Positions 28,462 to 38,768 are shown, counted from the first letter of the stretch. The stretch: DNA of 64,000 nucleotides from Sulfurimonas sp. (GCF_029027405.1 NZ_CP093396.1:1736001-1800000), one strand, 5' to 3'. Numbers and translations are program-made. Notes: generated by a model from the letters alone, not told the origin.

Positions 28462-29285
28462 AAAATTTATATCTAATCGCATACTTAGACTTAAAAGAGT
28501 CCATACGAGCTAAATGGTTTGTTGTTTATTCACTAGTTTTTGGTGGAATGATTGCTCTATTTTTCATAGCAGGAGTAACAGAGTCTCAAGTTATGGGCTT
28601 TAGTGGATTAAGCAGACTCCTATTAATGTATATACAAATTACTATTGTTATACTACCAATATTTATACTCATCACAACTGTTCGCTCCATTTCAGGGGAT
28701 AGAGATAATCATATTTTAGAATATATGTTATCTTTCCCTATCTCACTAAAGCAATACTATTGGGGTAAAATCATTGGACGATTTATTACAGTTTATCTTC
28801 CTGTTATTTTTGCAATGATAATTGCAGTTGTTTATGGAGCTATTAAAGGTGCAGAAATTCCTTGGGATATTTTCTTCTTATATACTGGTTTACTATTTGC
28901 TATGAGTGGAGCATTTTTAGGTATAGCATTTTTTATCTCTTCTTTTGTAAAATCAAGTGAAGTTGCTCTTGGCATTGCTTTTTTTATATGGATATTTTTA
29001 CTAGCATTTATTGATATTGCATTAATTTCACTAATGATGCAAAATAGATTTAATGAAGAGCTAGTAATATTTATAGCATTAGTAAATCCAATGGAAATAT
29101 TTAGAGTTGCTGCTATATCACTATTTGACCCAGAGTTAACAGTTATGGGACCAGTTGCATTTTATATACTTGATTCTATGAGTCAAACAGTATTTGTACT
29201 TATCTCTATTGCATACCCACTTTTTATTGGTCTATTTTTTGCCTTTTTTGGGTTTAAAATATTTGAGAAAAAAGATTTAGTTTAA
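28458..29285 (+). CDS. nosY: NosY, ABC transporter permease
   Basis: The 275-residue protein has six predicted membrane helices and the ABC-2 type layout of NosY. RSISGDRDNHILEYMLSFPIS near residue 75 is the coupling-helix region typical of the family. It forms the membrane part of the NosFY transporter that acts with NosD in NosZ maturation. A GC-rich structured gap of 60 bases separates it from the next gene. Confidence 0.93.
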   Translation: MKNLYLIAYLDLKESIRAKWFVVYSLVFGGMIALFFIAGVTESQVMGFSGLSRLLLMYIQITIVILPIFILITTVRSISGDRDNHILEYMLSFPISLKQYYWGKIIGRFITVYLPVIFAMIIAVVYGAIKGAEIPWDIFFLYTGLLFAMSGAFLGIAFFISSFVKSSEVALGIAFFIWIFLLAFIDIALISLMMQNRFNEELVIFIALVNPMEIFRVAAISLFDPELTVMGPVAFYILDSMSQTVFVLISIAYPLFIGLFFAFFGFKIFEKKDLV

Positions 29286-29340
29286 TACCCCACTTAGGTT
29301 TCAACCACGGGGGCATCGGCATTTAGTGCCAGAAAGGAAA
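29286..29340 (+). other. Structured GC-rich gap between nosY and the second NosL gene
   Basis: The gap contains an outer pairing (CCCC at 29288 with GGGG near 29309) around a small hairpin (GGTTTCAACC), and a second hairpin GGCA-TTTAG-TGCC at 29318-29330 just before the ribosome-binding site AAAGGAAA. It is much richer in GC than its surroundings. It matches no riboswitch that I recognise. It may be a processing or translation-control element. Confidence 0.4.
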
Positions 29341-29345
29341 TCAAC

Positions 29346-29816
29346 ATGATAAAAGTAATATTAGCCGTAGTTTTAGCATCTAGTGTTTTACTCTCTTATG
29401 AGATGAATTTTACAAGAGAAAGTGATTGTTTGGTAAGACATATAAAAGTTTATAAAGAACCTAAATGGGTGTCTAAAATAGAACTTGTCAATGGCAAAGT
29501 TTTGTTTTTTTCTAGCCCAAAATCTATGATAGAGTTTTATCATCAACCTGGGAAGTGGTTTGATGTTGGAGTAAAAAGTGAATCAGATTTTAAAGATATT
29601 TTAGTTACAGACTTTAGTACACTAAAACCAATCAATGCAAAAGGTGCTTTCTTTGTTTATGGCGCAAATGTAATATCTCCTGCTGGAGATGATTTACCTG
29701 CCTTTGCAACTTACGCATCTGCTGAGAAATACTTCAAAGAGCATAATGGAAAAAGAATTATGCACTTTAAGGATATTTCGGACGCTCTTATAAGACTTTT
29801 AAATGGAAGAATATAA
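29346..29816 (+). CDS. Second NosL-like protein
   Basis: The 156-residue protein has a Sec signal (residues 1-17). The body matches the NosL family pattern: KIELVNGKVLFFSSPKSMIEFY near residue 45, VTDFSTLKPINAKGAFFVYG near 85 and LPAFATYASAEKYFKEHNG near 120. The CPxCxM copper motif of NosL is missing and only one Cys (SDCLVRH) is seen. It may bind copper differently or serve another step of NosZ assembly. It follows the structured gap after nosY. Confidence 0.75.
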   Translation: MIKVILAVVLASSVLLSYEMNFTRESDCLVRHIKVYKEPKWVSKIELVNGKVLFFSSPKSMIEFYHQPGKWFDVGVKSESDFKDILVTDFSTLKPINAKGAFFVYGANVISPAGDDLPAFATYASAEKYFKEHNGKRIMHFKDISDALIRLLNGRI

Positions 29817-29817
29817 A

Positions 29818-30342
29818 ATGAATAAACCTATTCCACTTGATATAGAGATTCCTCTGGATGCTAAAAGATATATTATTAGTGAAACAGATGAAAAAGGTAA
29901 AATAACCTATTGTAATGACTATTTTATAGAAGTATCAGGCTACTCTCAAAAAGAGCTTATAGGAAAACCTCATAATATCGTAAGACATCCAGATATGCCA
30001 AGTATTGTCTTTAAACTTCTTTGGCAAACAATTTCATCAGGAAAGAATATAAATGCTGTTGTAAAAAACTTAGCTAAAGATGGAAGGTACTACTGGATTT
30101 TTACAGAATTCGAAATAAGAAAAGACACTGATACAGGCAAAATTATTGGTTATCATGCTTCACGAAAAAATATTTCTAAACATGTTATAGAAATTATTTC
30201 TGATTTATATGCAAGACTTTTGGAAATAGAAAAACATGACAGTATAGATGCTAGTGAAAAGTACTTATTAGATTTTTTACAAGAAAAAGGTGATGATATT
30301 GATTTTTCAAATATCATGGAAGAGATTCATCGCTTTTACTAA
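29818..30342 (+). CDS. PAS-domain sensor protein
   Basis: I take the ATG at 29818 (174 residues), preceded by GGAAGAA, rather than a start at 29803 inside the previous gene. An Aer-like PAS domain fills residues 15-125: SETDEKGKITYCNDYFIEVSGYS, the RHPDMP motif and YYWIFTEFEI. The tail is helical and has no kinase, cyclase or methyl-accepting domain, so it is a stand-alone PAS protein. In Aer-type domains this fold binds FAD and reads redox state. Its place inside the nos region suggests redox signalling linked to N2O respiration, which is inference. Confidence 0.78.
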   Translation: MNKPIPLDIEIPLDAKRYIISETDEKGKITYCNDYFIEVSGYSQKELIGKPHNIVRHPDMPSIVFKLLWQTISSGKNINAVVKNLAKDGRYYWIFTEFEIRKDTDTGKIIGYHASRKNISKHVIEIISDLYARLLEIEKHDSIDASEKYLLDFLQEKGDDIDFSNIMEEIHRFY

Positions 30343-30734
30343 AGTTATATAAAATATGAAAATATTTTTACTTACTATATTTTTTTTAACATCTTTATAT
30401 TCAAATATCCTTCAAGATGCTATAGATAATGCTCCCTCTGGTTCAACATTAAAACTACCAGATGGCATCTACATAGGAAATATAATCATCAATAAACCAC
30501 TTAAAATTGTTGGTAAGAATAAAAAAGCCATTATAGATGGAAATTCCCTTAAAGATGTAATAACAATAACTAGTTCAAATGTCATCCTTGAAAATATAAC
30601 TATTACAAATAGCGGTAGTAAAATGTATGAGTTAAATTCTGCCATATATATAAATAAAAGTGATAATATTGAAATAAATAACTGTAAAATACTAAACTCT
30701 CTTTATGGGATAAATATGTCTATGGTTAATAATT

Positions 30735-31962
30735 GAACCCTCTGAACAATCAAGCAATTTAACTTAACCTCCCTCAAACCAATAATTAGCTAAAATAAAT
30801 ATACTAAGAAGCCAAGTTTGAGGGATAAATATGCAACTAAGTTTTTTTGACCATGCCATGAAATACCAAGGTGGTAAGAAGAGTATGAAGTTTTTAAATG
30901 AGATGAAAGAGATTATTCCATTTGAAGCTATTGAGAAGATACTTATAGAGAAAAATGTATACAAACCCAACAAAGGTAAGACAGGAAGACCATCTATTCC
31001 ATCAAAGATATTAGTAGGCTCACTTTTTTTACAAAACTGGTATGGATTGTCAGACCCAATGACCGAAGAGCTTATACATGACCGTATAAGCTTCAGAAAG
31101 TTTCTTGATATAAGAGATGAAGATACTATTCCAGATGAAACAACTATTTGTAAATTTAGAAACAAGCTTATCAAAGAAGAGATACTTGGTGATATATTTG
31201 AAGAAGTAAAAAAGATGATGGAATCTAAAAGACTTATACTCAATGAGGGAACTCTTATAGACGCTACTCTCATCCACTCAAGCGAACCAAAGAGAAAAAA
31301 AGATGACAAGGGTAAAGTTATTTCAAATAAAGCCCATGATTCTGATGCAACCTATACTTCAAAAAGAGGTCGTAAACATCATGGATTAAAGATGCATATA
31401 GCAACTGATACAAACGGTATCATCAAAAAAGTAATAGCTACAACTGCATCAACACACGATAGTACACAGTTTGATAAGCTGACAGAAGATGAAAATAAAG
31501 CAATATTCGCAGATAGCGGCTATATGCAAAAGGCAAGAAAAGTGGCACTAAGAGCAAAAGGTATTTTTGCTGGTATAGTTGAAAGACGAGTAAGAGGTCA
31601 ATCGAAACTAAGACCTAAACAATCAAGAAATAATACAAGATTCTCAAAGATAAGATGTCTCGTGGAATTACCATTCGCATTTATAAAACAACATATGAAC
31701 TTCAGAAAAACCAGATATCGGGGAATAGAGAAAAATCAACAACACTTTTTTATGTTGGCTGCTTGTTATAATCTGAGACGGACACCTGCACTGGTAAGGG
31801 CTAGGAACTGATACAAAAGGAACAAAATAAGGTTCTAACATGCTAATAAATAGTAGAAATATAGAAAAACAAGACAGAAACTCACTTCAAAATTGAAAGA
31901 GAATTTTTAAAATGATAGAATATTAGTATAAAGAAGAATCATCTGGCTTGTTCAGAGGGTTC
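30735..31962 (+). mobile_element. IS5-family insertion sequence
   Basis: The 1228-bp element is bounded by perfect 15-bp inverted repeats (GAACCCTCTGAACAA at the left, its complement at the right) and flanked by a direct AATT at 30731-30734 and 31963-31966. Both the 4-bp duplication and the transposase fit the IS5 group. The host gene is otherwise uninterrupted, so the insertion may be recent. Confidence 0.92.
30831..31811 (+). CDS. IS5-family transposase
   Basis: The 326-residue DDE transposase is complete and looks intact. Catalytic residues are in LIDATLIHSS (first Asp, near residue 145), AIFADSGYMQ (second Asp) and VELPFAFIKQ (Glu), followed by the family pattern YRGIEKNQQHFFMLAACYNLRR. 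It fills the IS between its inverted repeats and reads in the same direction as the interrupted nosD copy. Confidence 0.95.
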   Translation: MQLSFFDHAMKYQGGKKSMKFLNEMKEIIPFEAIEKILIEKNVYKPNKGKTGRPSIPSKILVGSLFLQNWYGLSDPMTEELIHDRISFRKFLDIRDEDTIPDETTICKFRNKLIKEEILGDIFEEVKKMMESKRLILNEGTLIDATLIHSSEPKRKKDDKGKVISNKAHDSDATYTSKRGRKHHGLKMHIATDTNGIIKKVIATTASTHDSTQFDKLTEDENKAIFADSGYMQKARKVALRAKGIFAGIVERRVRGQSKLRPKQSRNNTRFSKIRCLVELPFAFIKQHMNFRKTRYRGIEKNQQHFFMLAACYNLRRTPALVRARN

Positions 31963-32805
31963 AATTCTATAATTTCAAATAATTATATATCCTCAAAAGA
32001 CAAAGAAATCAGCCAAAGAGGAAATGCTTTAAAATTCTACTACTCAAACAATAACCTTATACAAAATAATATAGTGGATAAATCAAGAGATGTGACTTTT
32101 AACTACTCAAATAATAATACAATCAAAAATAATACTTTTATAAATAATAGATTTGCTCTTCATCTTGGTAACTCTCATAACAATACAATTGAAAAAAATA
32201 GTTACAAATATAACTCTGTTTCAATAATGCTTATAGGAGCAAAAAACACAACAGTTATAAATAACTCTATAAAAAGTTCCAAAGGAGCTGCTGGTATCGG
32301 AGTAATGCTCAATGGTGTATCTGGATTAAACCTCAAAAAAAACATTATAAAGTTTAATGCTAAGGGCATCTATATAGATTCTAAAGCAACTGAAATAGGA
32401 ATGAAAAGAGATATACAACATAATGATATATCTTTTAATAAAGAAGCTATCCGTTTTCACCTTGTAATAAGAAACAATACTATTTCAAATAATAAATTTG
32501 TTGGAAATATTGATGACATTGTCAAAAGTACTGAGGGTTATAGGTCTGATTCAAATATAGTTGAGTATAACTATTGGGATAGATATAGTGGATTTGATAA
32601 AAATGAAGATAATATCGGGGATAACCCCTACTCTATCTATCAATATGCATCTCAACTATGGCAGTACAATAATAAAATAAAGTTTTTCTATGCTTCACCA
32701 ATTATGTCATTACTTGATTTTTTAAGTAAACTAGCTCCTTTCATAGAGCCAATTTTACTCTTAGAGGATACAAAACCATTAATTAAAGAGTATAATCAAC
32801 AACTA

Positions 32806-34161
32806 TCATAAAATACCTTTGAAAAAAAACTCTGCGATTAACACGATTAGGATTATACCAACAAAGTTTAAGACTACACCATACCTAATCATACTTTTAA
32901 CATCAACTGCTCCACTACTCATAGCAATAGCATTTGGTGGAGTGGCAATAGGGAGCATAAAAGCATAACTTGCACAAAGTGTAGCGACCATCATAAAAAG
33001 AGTGGCATTTATGCCTGTTTGCTGTGCAACTGAGTAAATAACTGGAAGCATTATTGATATAAGTGCTGTATTAGATGTTATCTCTGTTGTAAAAGTAATT
33101 AGCATCGCAACTGACAGAAGTAATAGTATCGGAGGTAAAGATGTCATAACAATCAAATATGACGCTACTTCATCTGCTAAACCTGTATAACCAAAAGCCT
33201 TAGCAATAGAAAATCCTGCTCCAAACAAAAACATTATTCTATATGGAATTTTTGCCTTATCGTCCATCCAATCAAGAACATTAAAAGGTGGCATAAATAA
33301 AAGTAATCCCATACTTAGAAGAATACCTGCTTCACTAAGACCTAAACCACCCCAAAAAGGCTCCATGGGTGCATTTAAAAGTAGTAAAATAATTAATCCA
33401 CCCATTAGGTATAAAATCTTTTTTTGAGTTGCATCTAGCGTTTTCTTTATTGTTTTTCTCTGAATTGACACATTTTTCACGCCTACACTAAGAAGAAGGC
33501 TTACTGTTATAAACATCAAGAAAACAAGCGGAGCAACCATCCATATCCACTGAAAAAAAGCAATTGGCTCCATACCTTTTTCACTCATAATACCTAGTAA
33601 TATAAGGTTTGGCGGTGTACCAATAGGAGTTAAAATCCCACCTACACTAGCACCATAAGCAATAGCCAAAGCAAATCTAAGTTTTAATTTTATATCTGTT
33701 GTTATAAAAAGAGCAATCGACATTAATAAAAGACTGGTTGTTGTGTTAGATAGAACAGAGCTTAAAAGACCAGAGGTTATTGTAAGAGAAAATATTATAC
33801 CTCGTGGTGTATTTGGAAAAAGTGAGAGCATTTTATCAGATATAAAAATATGAAGATTACTTTTTTCAACCGCAATAGCTAACAAAAAGCCTCCCAAAAA
33901 TAAAAAAATTATAGGATGTGCATAATTTACAGATGTAGCTTTTGTGCTTAATATACCAAAAGCAGGAAACAAAACAATAGGAAGTAAAGATACAACAGCT
34001 AAAGGTAAACCCTCATTTGTCCAAAGTACAACTAAGAAAGCTATAAGACCTAAAAGAGAGGCTTGAGTTGTATTAAATAAAATCATTGAAAGAAAAAAAG
34101 CAATAAGACCTATCAAAATAGCTAAAGATATTTTTTTAATTTGCTCTTTATTTTCACTCAT
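32806..34161 (-). CDS. SLC13/DASS-family anion permease
   Basis: The 451-residue protein has about twelve membrane helices. Divalent anion:sodium symporter features are seen: SSVLSNTTTSLLLMS near residue 133, YGASVGGILTPIGTPPNLIL near 168 and EITSNTALISIMLP near 365, which correspond to the two SNT substrate and sodium loops. Likely substrates are dicarboxylates, sulfate or phosphate, and the sequence alone does not decide. It overlaps the end of the nosD copy by 6 bases. Confidence 0.88.
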   Translation of the reverse strand: MSENKEQIKKISLAILIGLIAFFLSMILFNTTQASLLGLIAFLVVLWTNEGLPLAVVSLLPIVLFPAFGILSTKATSVNYAHPIIFLFLGGFLLAIAVEKSNLHIFISDKMLSLFPNTPRGIIFSLTITSGLLSSVLSNTTTSLLLMSIALFITTDIKLKLRFALAIAYGASVGGILTPIGTPPNLILLGIMSEKGMEPIAFFQWIWMVAPLVFLMFITVSLLLSVGVKNVSIQRKTIKKTLDATQKKILYLMGGLIILLLLNAPMEPFWGGLGLSEAGILLSMGLLLFMPPFNVLDWMDDKAKIPYRIMFLFGAGFSIAKAFGYTGLADEVASYLIVMTSLPPILLLLSVAMLITFTTEITSNTALISIMLPVIYSVAQQTGINATLFMMVATLCASYAFMLPIATPPNAIAMSSGAVDVKSMIRYGVVLNFVGIILIVLIAEFFFKGIL

Positions 34162-34168
34162 ACATGAC

Positions 34169-35059
34169 TCAATTAGACAATAAATCTCTTAAAGATTCTT
34201 GTGGATTTTTTCCCTCTAGCATCTCATAAACTTCTTTAGCTATTGGAAGATATAAATTTTTTTCTTTTGCAATTTTTTCTAAAGCATAACTTGTGCCTAT
34301 TCCCTCTGCAACCTCACCTAAATCATCAAGTATCTCTTGTTGCGATTTAGCATCTGCTAAACCTAAACCGACACGAAAGTTTCTACTCATAGTAGAAGAT
34401 GCTGTTAAAAATAAATCTCCTGCTCCACTAAGTCCTATAAAACTCTCTTCTCTTGCTCCATATTCATAACCAAATCTTTGCATCTCAACTAAACCTCGTG
34501 AGATAAGTGAAGCGGCAGCATTTTTACCTAAACCTAAACCTTCACATATTCCAGCGGCAATAGCTATAACATTTTTATAAGCTCCTGATATTTCTGCACC
34601 CATTACATCCGTAGAAGTATATGCCTTAATAAAAGATGGGAAAAAAGAAGCAAACTCATCACAAAGATTTTCATTTTTAGAGTTTATTACTAAAGCTGTT
34701 GGTAAAGATTTAATAACCTCAGATGCAAAAGAAGGACCAGATAAAAAAGCAATATTTTCATCTGGGATATATTCTTGATAAATTTCATTTAAAAACCTAC
34801 CGCTAGATGCTTCAATTCCTTTTGAAGCAACCAATACTTTTTGTCCATCAAAAACAAAATGCTCTTTTAACCATGATGAAACTTGTTGAGTGGGAACTGT
34901 GACAACTAAATATTCACACTTTAAAATCTCTTGCATTGGAACAAAATTTTTAAGCTTTCGTGGTGTTCTTGAGCTTATGCTAACTTCATTTTTTTCGCTT
35001 AAAGCAAAAGCTAATGCTGACCCCCATTTACCTGCGCCTATTACACCTATTTTATTCAC
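34169..35059 (-). CDS. gpsA: Glycerol-3-phosphate dehydrogenase [NAD(P)+]
   Basis: The 296-residue enzyme makes glycerol-3-phosphate from dihydroxyacetone phosphate for phospholipid synthesis. The N-terminal Rossmann loop is GAGKWGSALAFAL, SKGIE lies near residue 80, and the catalytic lysine is in ISGAYKNVIAIAAG (near residue 160). It is somewhat shorter than the 330-residue norm. It overlaps the neighbouring RCK gene by 8 bases. Confidence 0.95.
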   Translation of the reverse strand: MNKIGVIGAGKWGSALAFALSEKNEVSISSRTPRKLKNFVPMQEILKCEYLVVTVPTQQVSSWLKEHFVFDGQKVLVASKGIEASSGRFLNEIYQEYIPDENIAFLSGPSFASEVIKSLPTALVINSKNENLCDEFASFFPSFIKAYTSTDVMGAEISGAYKNVIAIAAGICEGLGLGKNAAASLISRGLVEMQRFGYEYGAREESFIGLSGAGDLFLTASSTMSRNFRVGLGLADAKSQQEILDDLGEVAEGIGTSYALEKIAKEKNLYLPIAKEVYEMLEGKNPQESLRDLLSN

Positions 35060-35723
35060 TTTTATTTCCTATAAATTTTTTAAAATCTTTTATATCTTGC
35101 TCATAACCAACTACGACAAAAGTATCACCACTTTTTATCATATGATGCTTTTCTTTTGATGAGTATATAAATTCTCTTTTCATATCTTCATGTACAATAG
35201 AAATAACTATAATGCCATGCTCCCTACTCCACTCAATATCAGATGGATATTTACCATCAAGAATAGTCTCTTCTTTTAGTTTAATTTCAGCAATTTTTAA
35301 AGCACTATTTTTATAAAGTATATCGTGAAAAACCTTTGTTACAATAGGTTTTTCAAGTATTTCCACAATAGTATTTGCCATTGTTTGAGTTGTAGGTAAG
35401 ATTCTAGTTGCTCCTGCTAAAAGAAGCTTATCCGAACTCTCCTTATCTTGCGATAATGCTATAATATTTAAATGTTTAAAAGAATCACGAAGAGAAATAG
35501 TCAAAAATATATTTTCTGCCATATTTTCTAAATTACAAAAAACGATGCAATCAGTCATGTCATATTTTTTACTTAACTCATCCCAATCATCACTTAAATC
35601 AAAACTATATTCATCATCTGTATTTAATTTAAACACTTGTACATTTTTATAATGCTGTGATATATTATTTTGTATTTCTATAGTAAATTCATTATCTCCA
35701 AATAACAAAGCATTATTTTGCAT
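35052..35723 (-). CDS. RCK-domain potassium-channel regulator
   Basis: The 223-residue soluble protein has an N-terminal RCK_N-like part (about residues 1-125), with ALSQDKESSDKLLLAGATRILPT near residue 95, and a C-terminal RCK_C-like part with GDTFVVVGYEQDIKDF. The usual GxGxxG nucleotide loop is replaced by LLFGDNEF, so ligand binding is uncertain. It abuts the channel gene at 35724 without a gap. The pair probably form a regulated K+ channel. Confidence 0.75.
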   Translation of the reverse strand: MQNNALLFGDNEFTIEIQNNISQHYKNVQVFKLNTDDEYSFDLSDDWDELSKKYDMTDCIVFCNLENMAENIFLTISLRDSFKHLNIIALSQDKESSDKLLLAGATRILPTTQTMANTIVEILEKPIVTKVFHDILYKNSALKIAEIKLKEETILDGKYPSDIEWSREHGIIVISIVHEDMKREFIYSSKEKHHMIKSGDTFVVVGYEQDIKDFKKFIGNKSE

Positions 35724-37274
35724 TTAAGCGCCTTTTTTATTTAAATATATAATAAATTCTTGTAAAAACTGAGTATTTCCAATCACTAAAAGGTAATCCC
35801 CAACTTCTAATACTGTACTATCGATAGGATTAAAGAAAAACCTATCCTTTTCTTTTTTATAAATGCCTAAAAGAACTATTCTATATCTTTTGTTTTCTAA
35901 CTCTCCTACAGTTGAAATATTATTAAAAATTCTATCATTAATAAATATCTCATCAACATCAATACCATTATCATTTGCACGAAGTTCATGTATAGCTTCA
36001 AAAGCAACAGGTTGACCTACAAACTCCTTAGCTATTATACCTACTAATTCTTTTTCATAAAAAACTTCATTCACTCCTGCAAATATCAATTTATTTTTAT
36101 TCATCTTATTCATTAGGATTGAGAGGATAAATACATCTTTGTTAAATGAGCGAATTGTTAAAGCAGTATAAATATTTTCTATATCACTATGGCTTAAACA
36201 AAGGATTGCTTTTACTTGCGTTTGTATATTTATACGAAGTTTTTTATAACTTGCGATTGAACCAGGATCATAGTTAAGTGCTACAAAACCATCTTTTGTT
36301 GCGTTTTGTACTTTTAAATGGTCTTCTTCTAAGATAATAATATTATTATTTTTACTAAGTTTTTTTACTACTTCTTTTGCTACATTCTCATAACCACAAA
36401 TAAGATAAAACTCTTTTATTTTAGATATGTCATCTATAAATTTCTGATCTTTTATCTCATCTAGTTTTTCTGTAAAAGCAGTAACAATAAGTGAAGTTGT
36501 AAAAGAAAAAACACCAATACCTGCAACTATTACAAACATTGCAACTACTCGTCCTTCTTGTGTCACAGGAGTGATATCTCCATAACCAACAGTAGAGATA
36601 GTTACAATAGACCAATAAACTGCTTCAAAAAGAGTATCTATTGGCGAGTCTGGATTATTTGCTTCCATAACATAAATCAAAACAGATGATACAAAGATGA
36701 TGATAGATGCAAACATTAAAAGTGTAAAAAACTCAAACTTTTTTGCTAAAATAATCGAGGTAAAAGTTTGAATACTTTTGGCATATCTAAAGAGTTTAAA
36801 TACTCTAAATAGTATAAATATACGAAGAAGCCTTAACTGATGGAAAAATGGAATAATAGCTAGTAAGTCAACCATAGCTTTAAAAGAGAAGATATATGTT
36901 AGTTTATCAACACTGATAACTTTGATAGCTTTAAAAAATCTAAACTTTTCCCCAAGCATACTATCATGCTCACTTTGTTTTATAATAACATCACTAGCAC
37001 TACTACTAATCCAAAGTCTTAAAATATACTCAATAAAAAATATAATAGAAATAATGTAGTTATTGAAAAAAAGTAGATTGTCATTTACATGTGATTTTAC
37101 TTCTCTAATAAGTATAGCAACACTTATAAAGATTAGTGTAATCATAAAAATATCAAAGTATTTTTTATATTTATAGTTGCTATTTTCTAAAACATTATAA
37201 AAAAAGCGTTTAGTATTTTGATACGATGTTGATGTATTTAAAAAATAAGCAAAGTCAACAACTAAACGCTTCAT
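35724..37274 (-). CDS. Voltage-gated-like potassium channel with RCK domains
   Basis: The 516-residue protein has six membrane helices. S4 is rich in Arg (RLLRIFILFRVFKLFRYAK, near residue 145), and the K+ selectivity filter is TVGYGDITP near residue 225. The C-terminal cytoplasmic half has an RCK_N fold (YLICGYENVAKEVVKKLS) and an RCK_C end (VLEVGDYLLVIGNTQFL). It is a Kch-type K+ channel of the inner membrane. It lies next to a stand-alone RCK gene and upstream gatB in the same direction. Confidence 0.92.
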   Translation of the reverse strand: MKRLVVDFAYFLNTSTSYQNTKRFFYNVLENSNYKYKKYFDIFMITLIFISVAILIREVKSHVNDNLLFFNNYIISIIFFIEYILRLWISSSASDVIIKQSEHDSMLGEKFRFFKAIKVISVDKLTYIFSFKAMVDLLAIIPFFHQLRLLRIFILFRVFKLFRYAKSIQTFTSIILAKKFEFFTLLMFASIIIFVSSVLIYVMEANNPDSPIDTLFEAVYWSIVTISTVGYGDITPVTQEGRVVAMFVIVAGIGVFSFTTSLIVTAFTEKLDEIKDQKFIDDISKIKEFYLICGYENVAKEVVKKLSKNNNIIILEEDHLKVQNATKDGFVALNYDPGSIASYKKLRINIQTQVKAILCLSHSDIENIYTALTIRSFNKDVFILSILMNKMNKNKLIFAGVNEVFYEKELVGIIAKEFVGQPVAFEAIHELRANDNGIDVDEIFINDRIFNNISTVGELENKRYRIVLLGIYKKEKDRFFFNPIDSTVLEVGDYLLVIGNTQFLQEFIIYLNKKGA

Positions 37275-37279
37275 ATTTT

Positions 37280-38704
37280 TTATCCTAATTTTGCTTTTAA
37301 AATTTCATTTACTGCTTGAGGATTTGCTGTTCCCTTAGAAGCTTTCATAACTTGTCCAACAAAAAAGCCAATGAGTTTATCTTTTCCACCTCTGTACTGT
37401 TCTACCTTATCAGGATTAGCATCTATAATCTCTTTACACAGAATATTTATAGCACCCGTATCTGTAACTTGTTTAAGTCCTAATGCCTCTATAGCAGCAT
37501 CTACGGCTTCATCTTTGTTCATCAAATAATCAAGAATTTCTTTAGCCGCTTTTCCACTTATGCTTTTATCTTCTATACGCTTAACTAAAAAGCCTAGTTT
37601 TTTAGCATTTACTGGAGAGTTTTTGATATTTACATCGCCTTTAAAACGAGCAAGAAGCTCAACTGTAAGCCAAGTAGTAGCATTTTTTGCCGTTATGCCT
37701 TCTTTCATCATAAGCTCAAAGAAGTTTGCCATTTCTATACTTGCTGTGATAACACCTGAGTTGTATTCATTCATACCATACTCTTTTACAAATCTATCTC
37801 TTTTAGCATCTGGTAGTTCTGGTATTTTAGAGTATTTTGCAAACATCTCATCTGTTACAATTACTTTCAGTAAATCAGGCTCAGGAAAGTAACGATAATC
37901 TGCAGCTTCTTCTTTTCCACGCATAGAACGAGTTTCTTGTTTTATTTGGTCAAAAAGTCTAGTTTCTTGAGAAATTTCTTTTTCATAAACTCCATCCTCC
38001 CAAGCTTCACTCTGCCTTGCTACTTCTACTTCTATGGCTTTTTGAATAAACTTAAAACTATTTATATTTTTAACTTCAACACGAGTATATAATTTTTTAT
38101 CACCTTTTGGTCTTATAGAAACATTTACATCAACTCTAAAAGAACCCTCCTGCATGTTTGCGTCACCTATATCTAAATAACGGATGATTGAGTGTAGTTT
38201 TTTAAGATATGCCACAACTTCATCGCCATTACTTAAGTCTGGTTCTGAAACTATTTCAAGTAGTGGAGTCCCACCACGGTTTAAATCTACTTTAGATATC
38301 TCACCCTCATGTATATTTTTACCAGCATCTGCTTCAATATGTGCACGATTTATACGGATAGTTTTTTTACTACCATCTTCTAAGTCTATCTCTAAAGTAC
38401 CATATTCAACTATTGGAGTATAAAGCTGAGTAATCTGATATGCTGATGGACTATCTGGATAGAAGTAAGACTTTCTGTCAAAAAATGAAGTCCTGTTTAT
38501 CGTAGCATCTATAGCTGCTCCAAGCATAATAGACTTATGTAAAACTTCTTTATTTAAAACTGGTAAAGCTCCTGGAAGGGCTAAACAAGTTGGACATGTA
38601 TTTGTATTTTGTTTGTGGTTAAAACTCGTAGGACACGAGCAAAAAAGTTTAGTTTTAGTGTTTAGCTGTACATGAACTTCAAGTCCTATAACTACTTCAA
38701 ACAT
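37280..38704 (-). CDS. gatB: Aspartyl/glutamyl-tRNA amidotransferase subunit B
   Basis: The 474-residue protein starts [20 protein letters not shown] and has the zinc cysteines CSCPTSF and [12 protein letters not shown], and further on [10 protein letters not shown]. With GatA and GatC it converts Glu-tRNA(Gln) and Asp-tRNA(Asn) to the amide forms. The C-terminal tail domain (YqeY-like) ends [18 protein letters not shown]. gatA and gatC are not in this window. Confidence 0.97.
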   Translation of the reverse strand: MFEVVIGLEVHVQLNTKTKLFCSCPTSFNHKQNTNTCPTCLALPGALPVLNKEVLHKSIMLGAAIDATINRTSFFDRKSYFYPDSPSAYQITQLYTPIVEYGTLEIDLEDGSKKTIRINRAHIEADAGKNIHEGEISKVDLNRGGTPLLEIVSEPDLSNGDEVVAYLKKLHSIIRYLDIGDANMQEGSFRVDVNVSIRPKGDKKLYTRVEVKNINSFKFIQKAIEVEVARQSEAWEDGVYEKEISQETRLFDQIKQETRSMRGKEEAADYRYFPEPDLLKVIVTDEMFAKYSKIPELPDAKRDRFVKEYGMNEYNSGVITASIEMANFFELMMKEGITAKNATTWLTVELLARFKGDVNIKNSPVNAKKLGFLVKRIEDKSISGKAAKEILDYLMNKDEAVDAAIEALGLKQVTDTGAINILCKEIIDANPDKVEQYRGGKDKLIGFFVGQVMKASKGTANPQAVNEILKAKLG

Positions 38705-38768
38705 ATATTCCCTTAGATAAAAATTATTGATTATCTATTTTAGCAAATTTTTGCTTTTATATATCATA

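Larger units (their letters stand above)
30356..32811 (+). pseudogene. Second nosD, interrupted by an IS5-family element
   Basis: The first part (30356-30734) has a signal peptide and beta-helix repeats, and closely follows NosD at 23373 (ILQDAIDNAPSGS, INMSMVNN). The second part resumes at 31963 with SIISNNYISS and runs to 32811, including YWDRYSGFDKNEDNIGDNPYS near its end. Joining the two across one copy of AATT restores one frame aligned with intact nosD. The interruption is the IS at 30735-31962. An ORF start at 31948 lies within the IS end and is not real. The stop overlaps the convergent permease gene by 6 bases. Confidence 0.9.

Noticed and set aside
31948-31962. Start of the second nosD half inside the IS end
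   Set aside because: These bases are the right inverted repeat of the IS5-family element; the homologous frame resumes at 31963.
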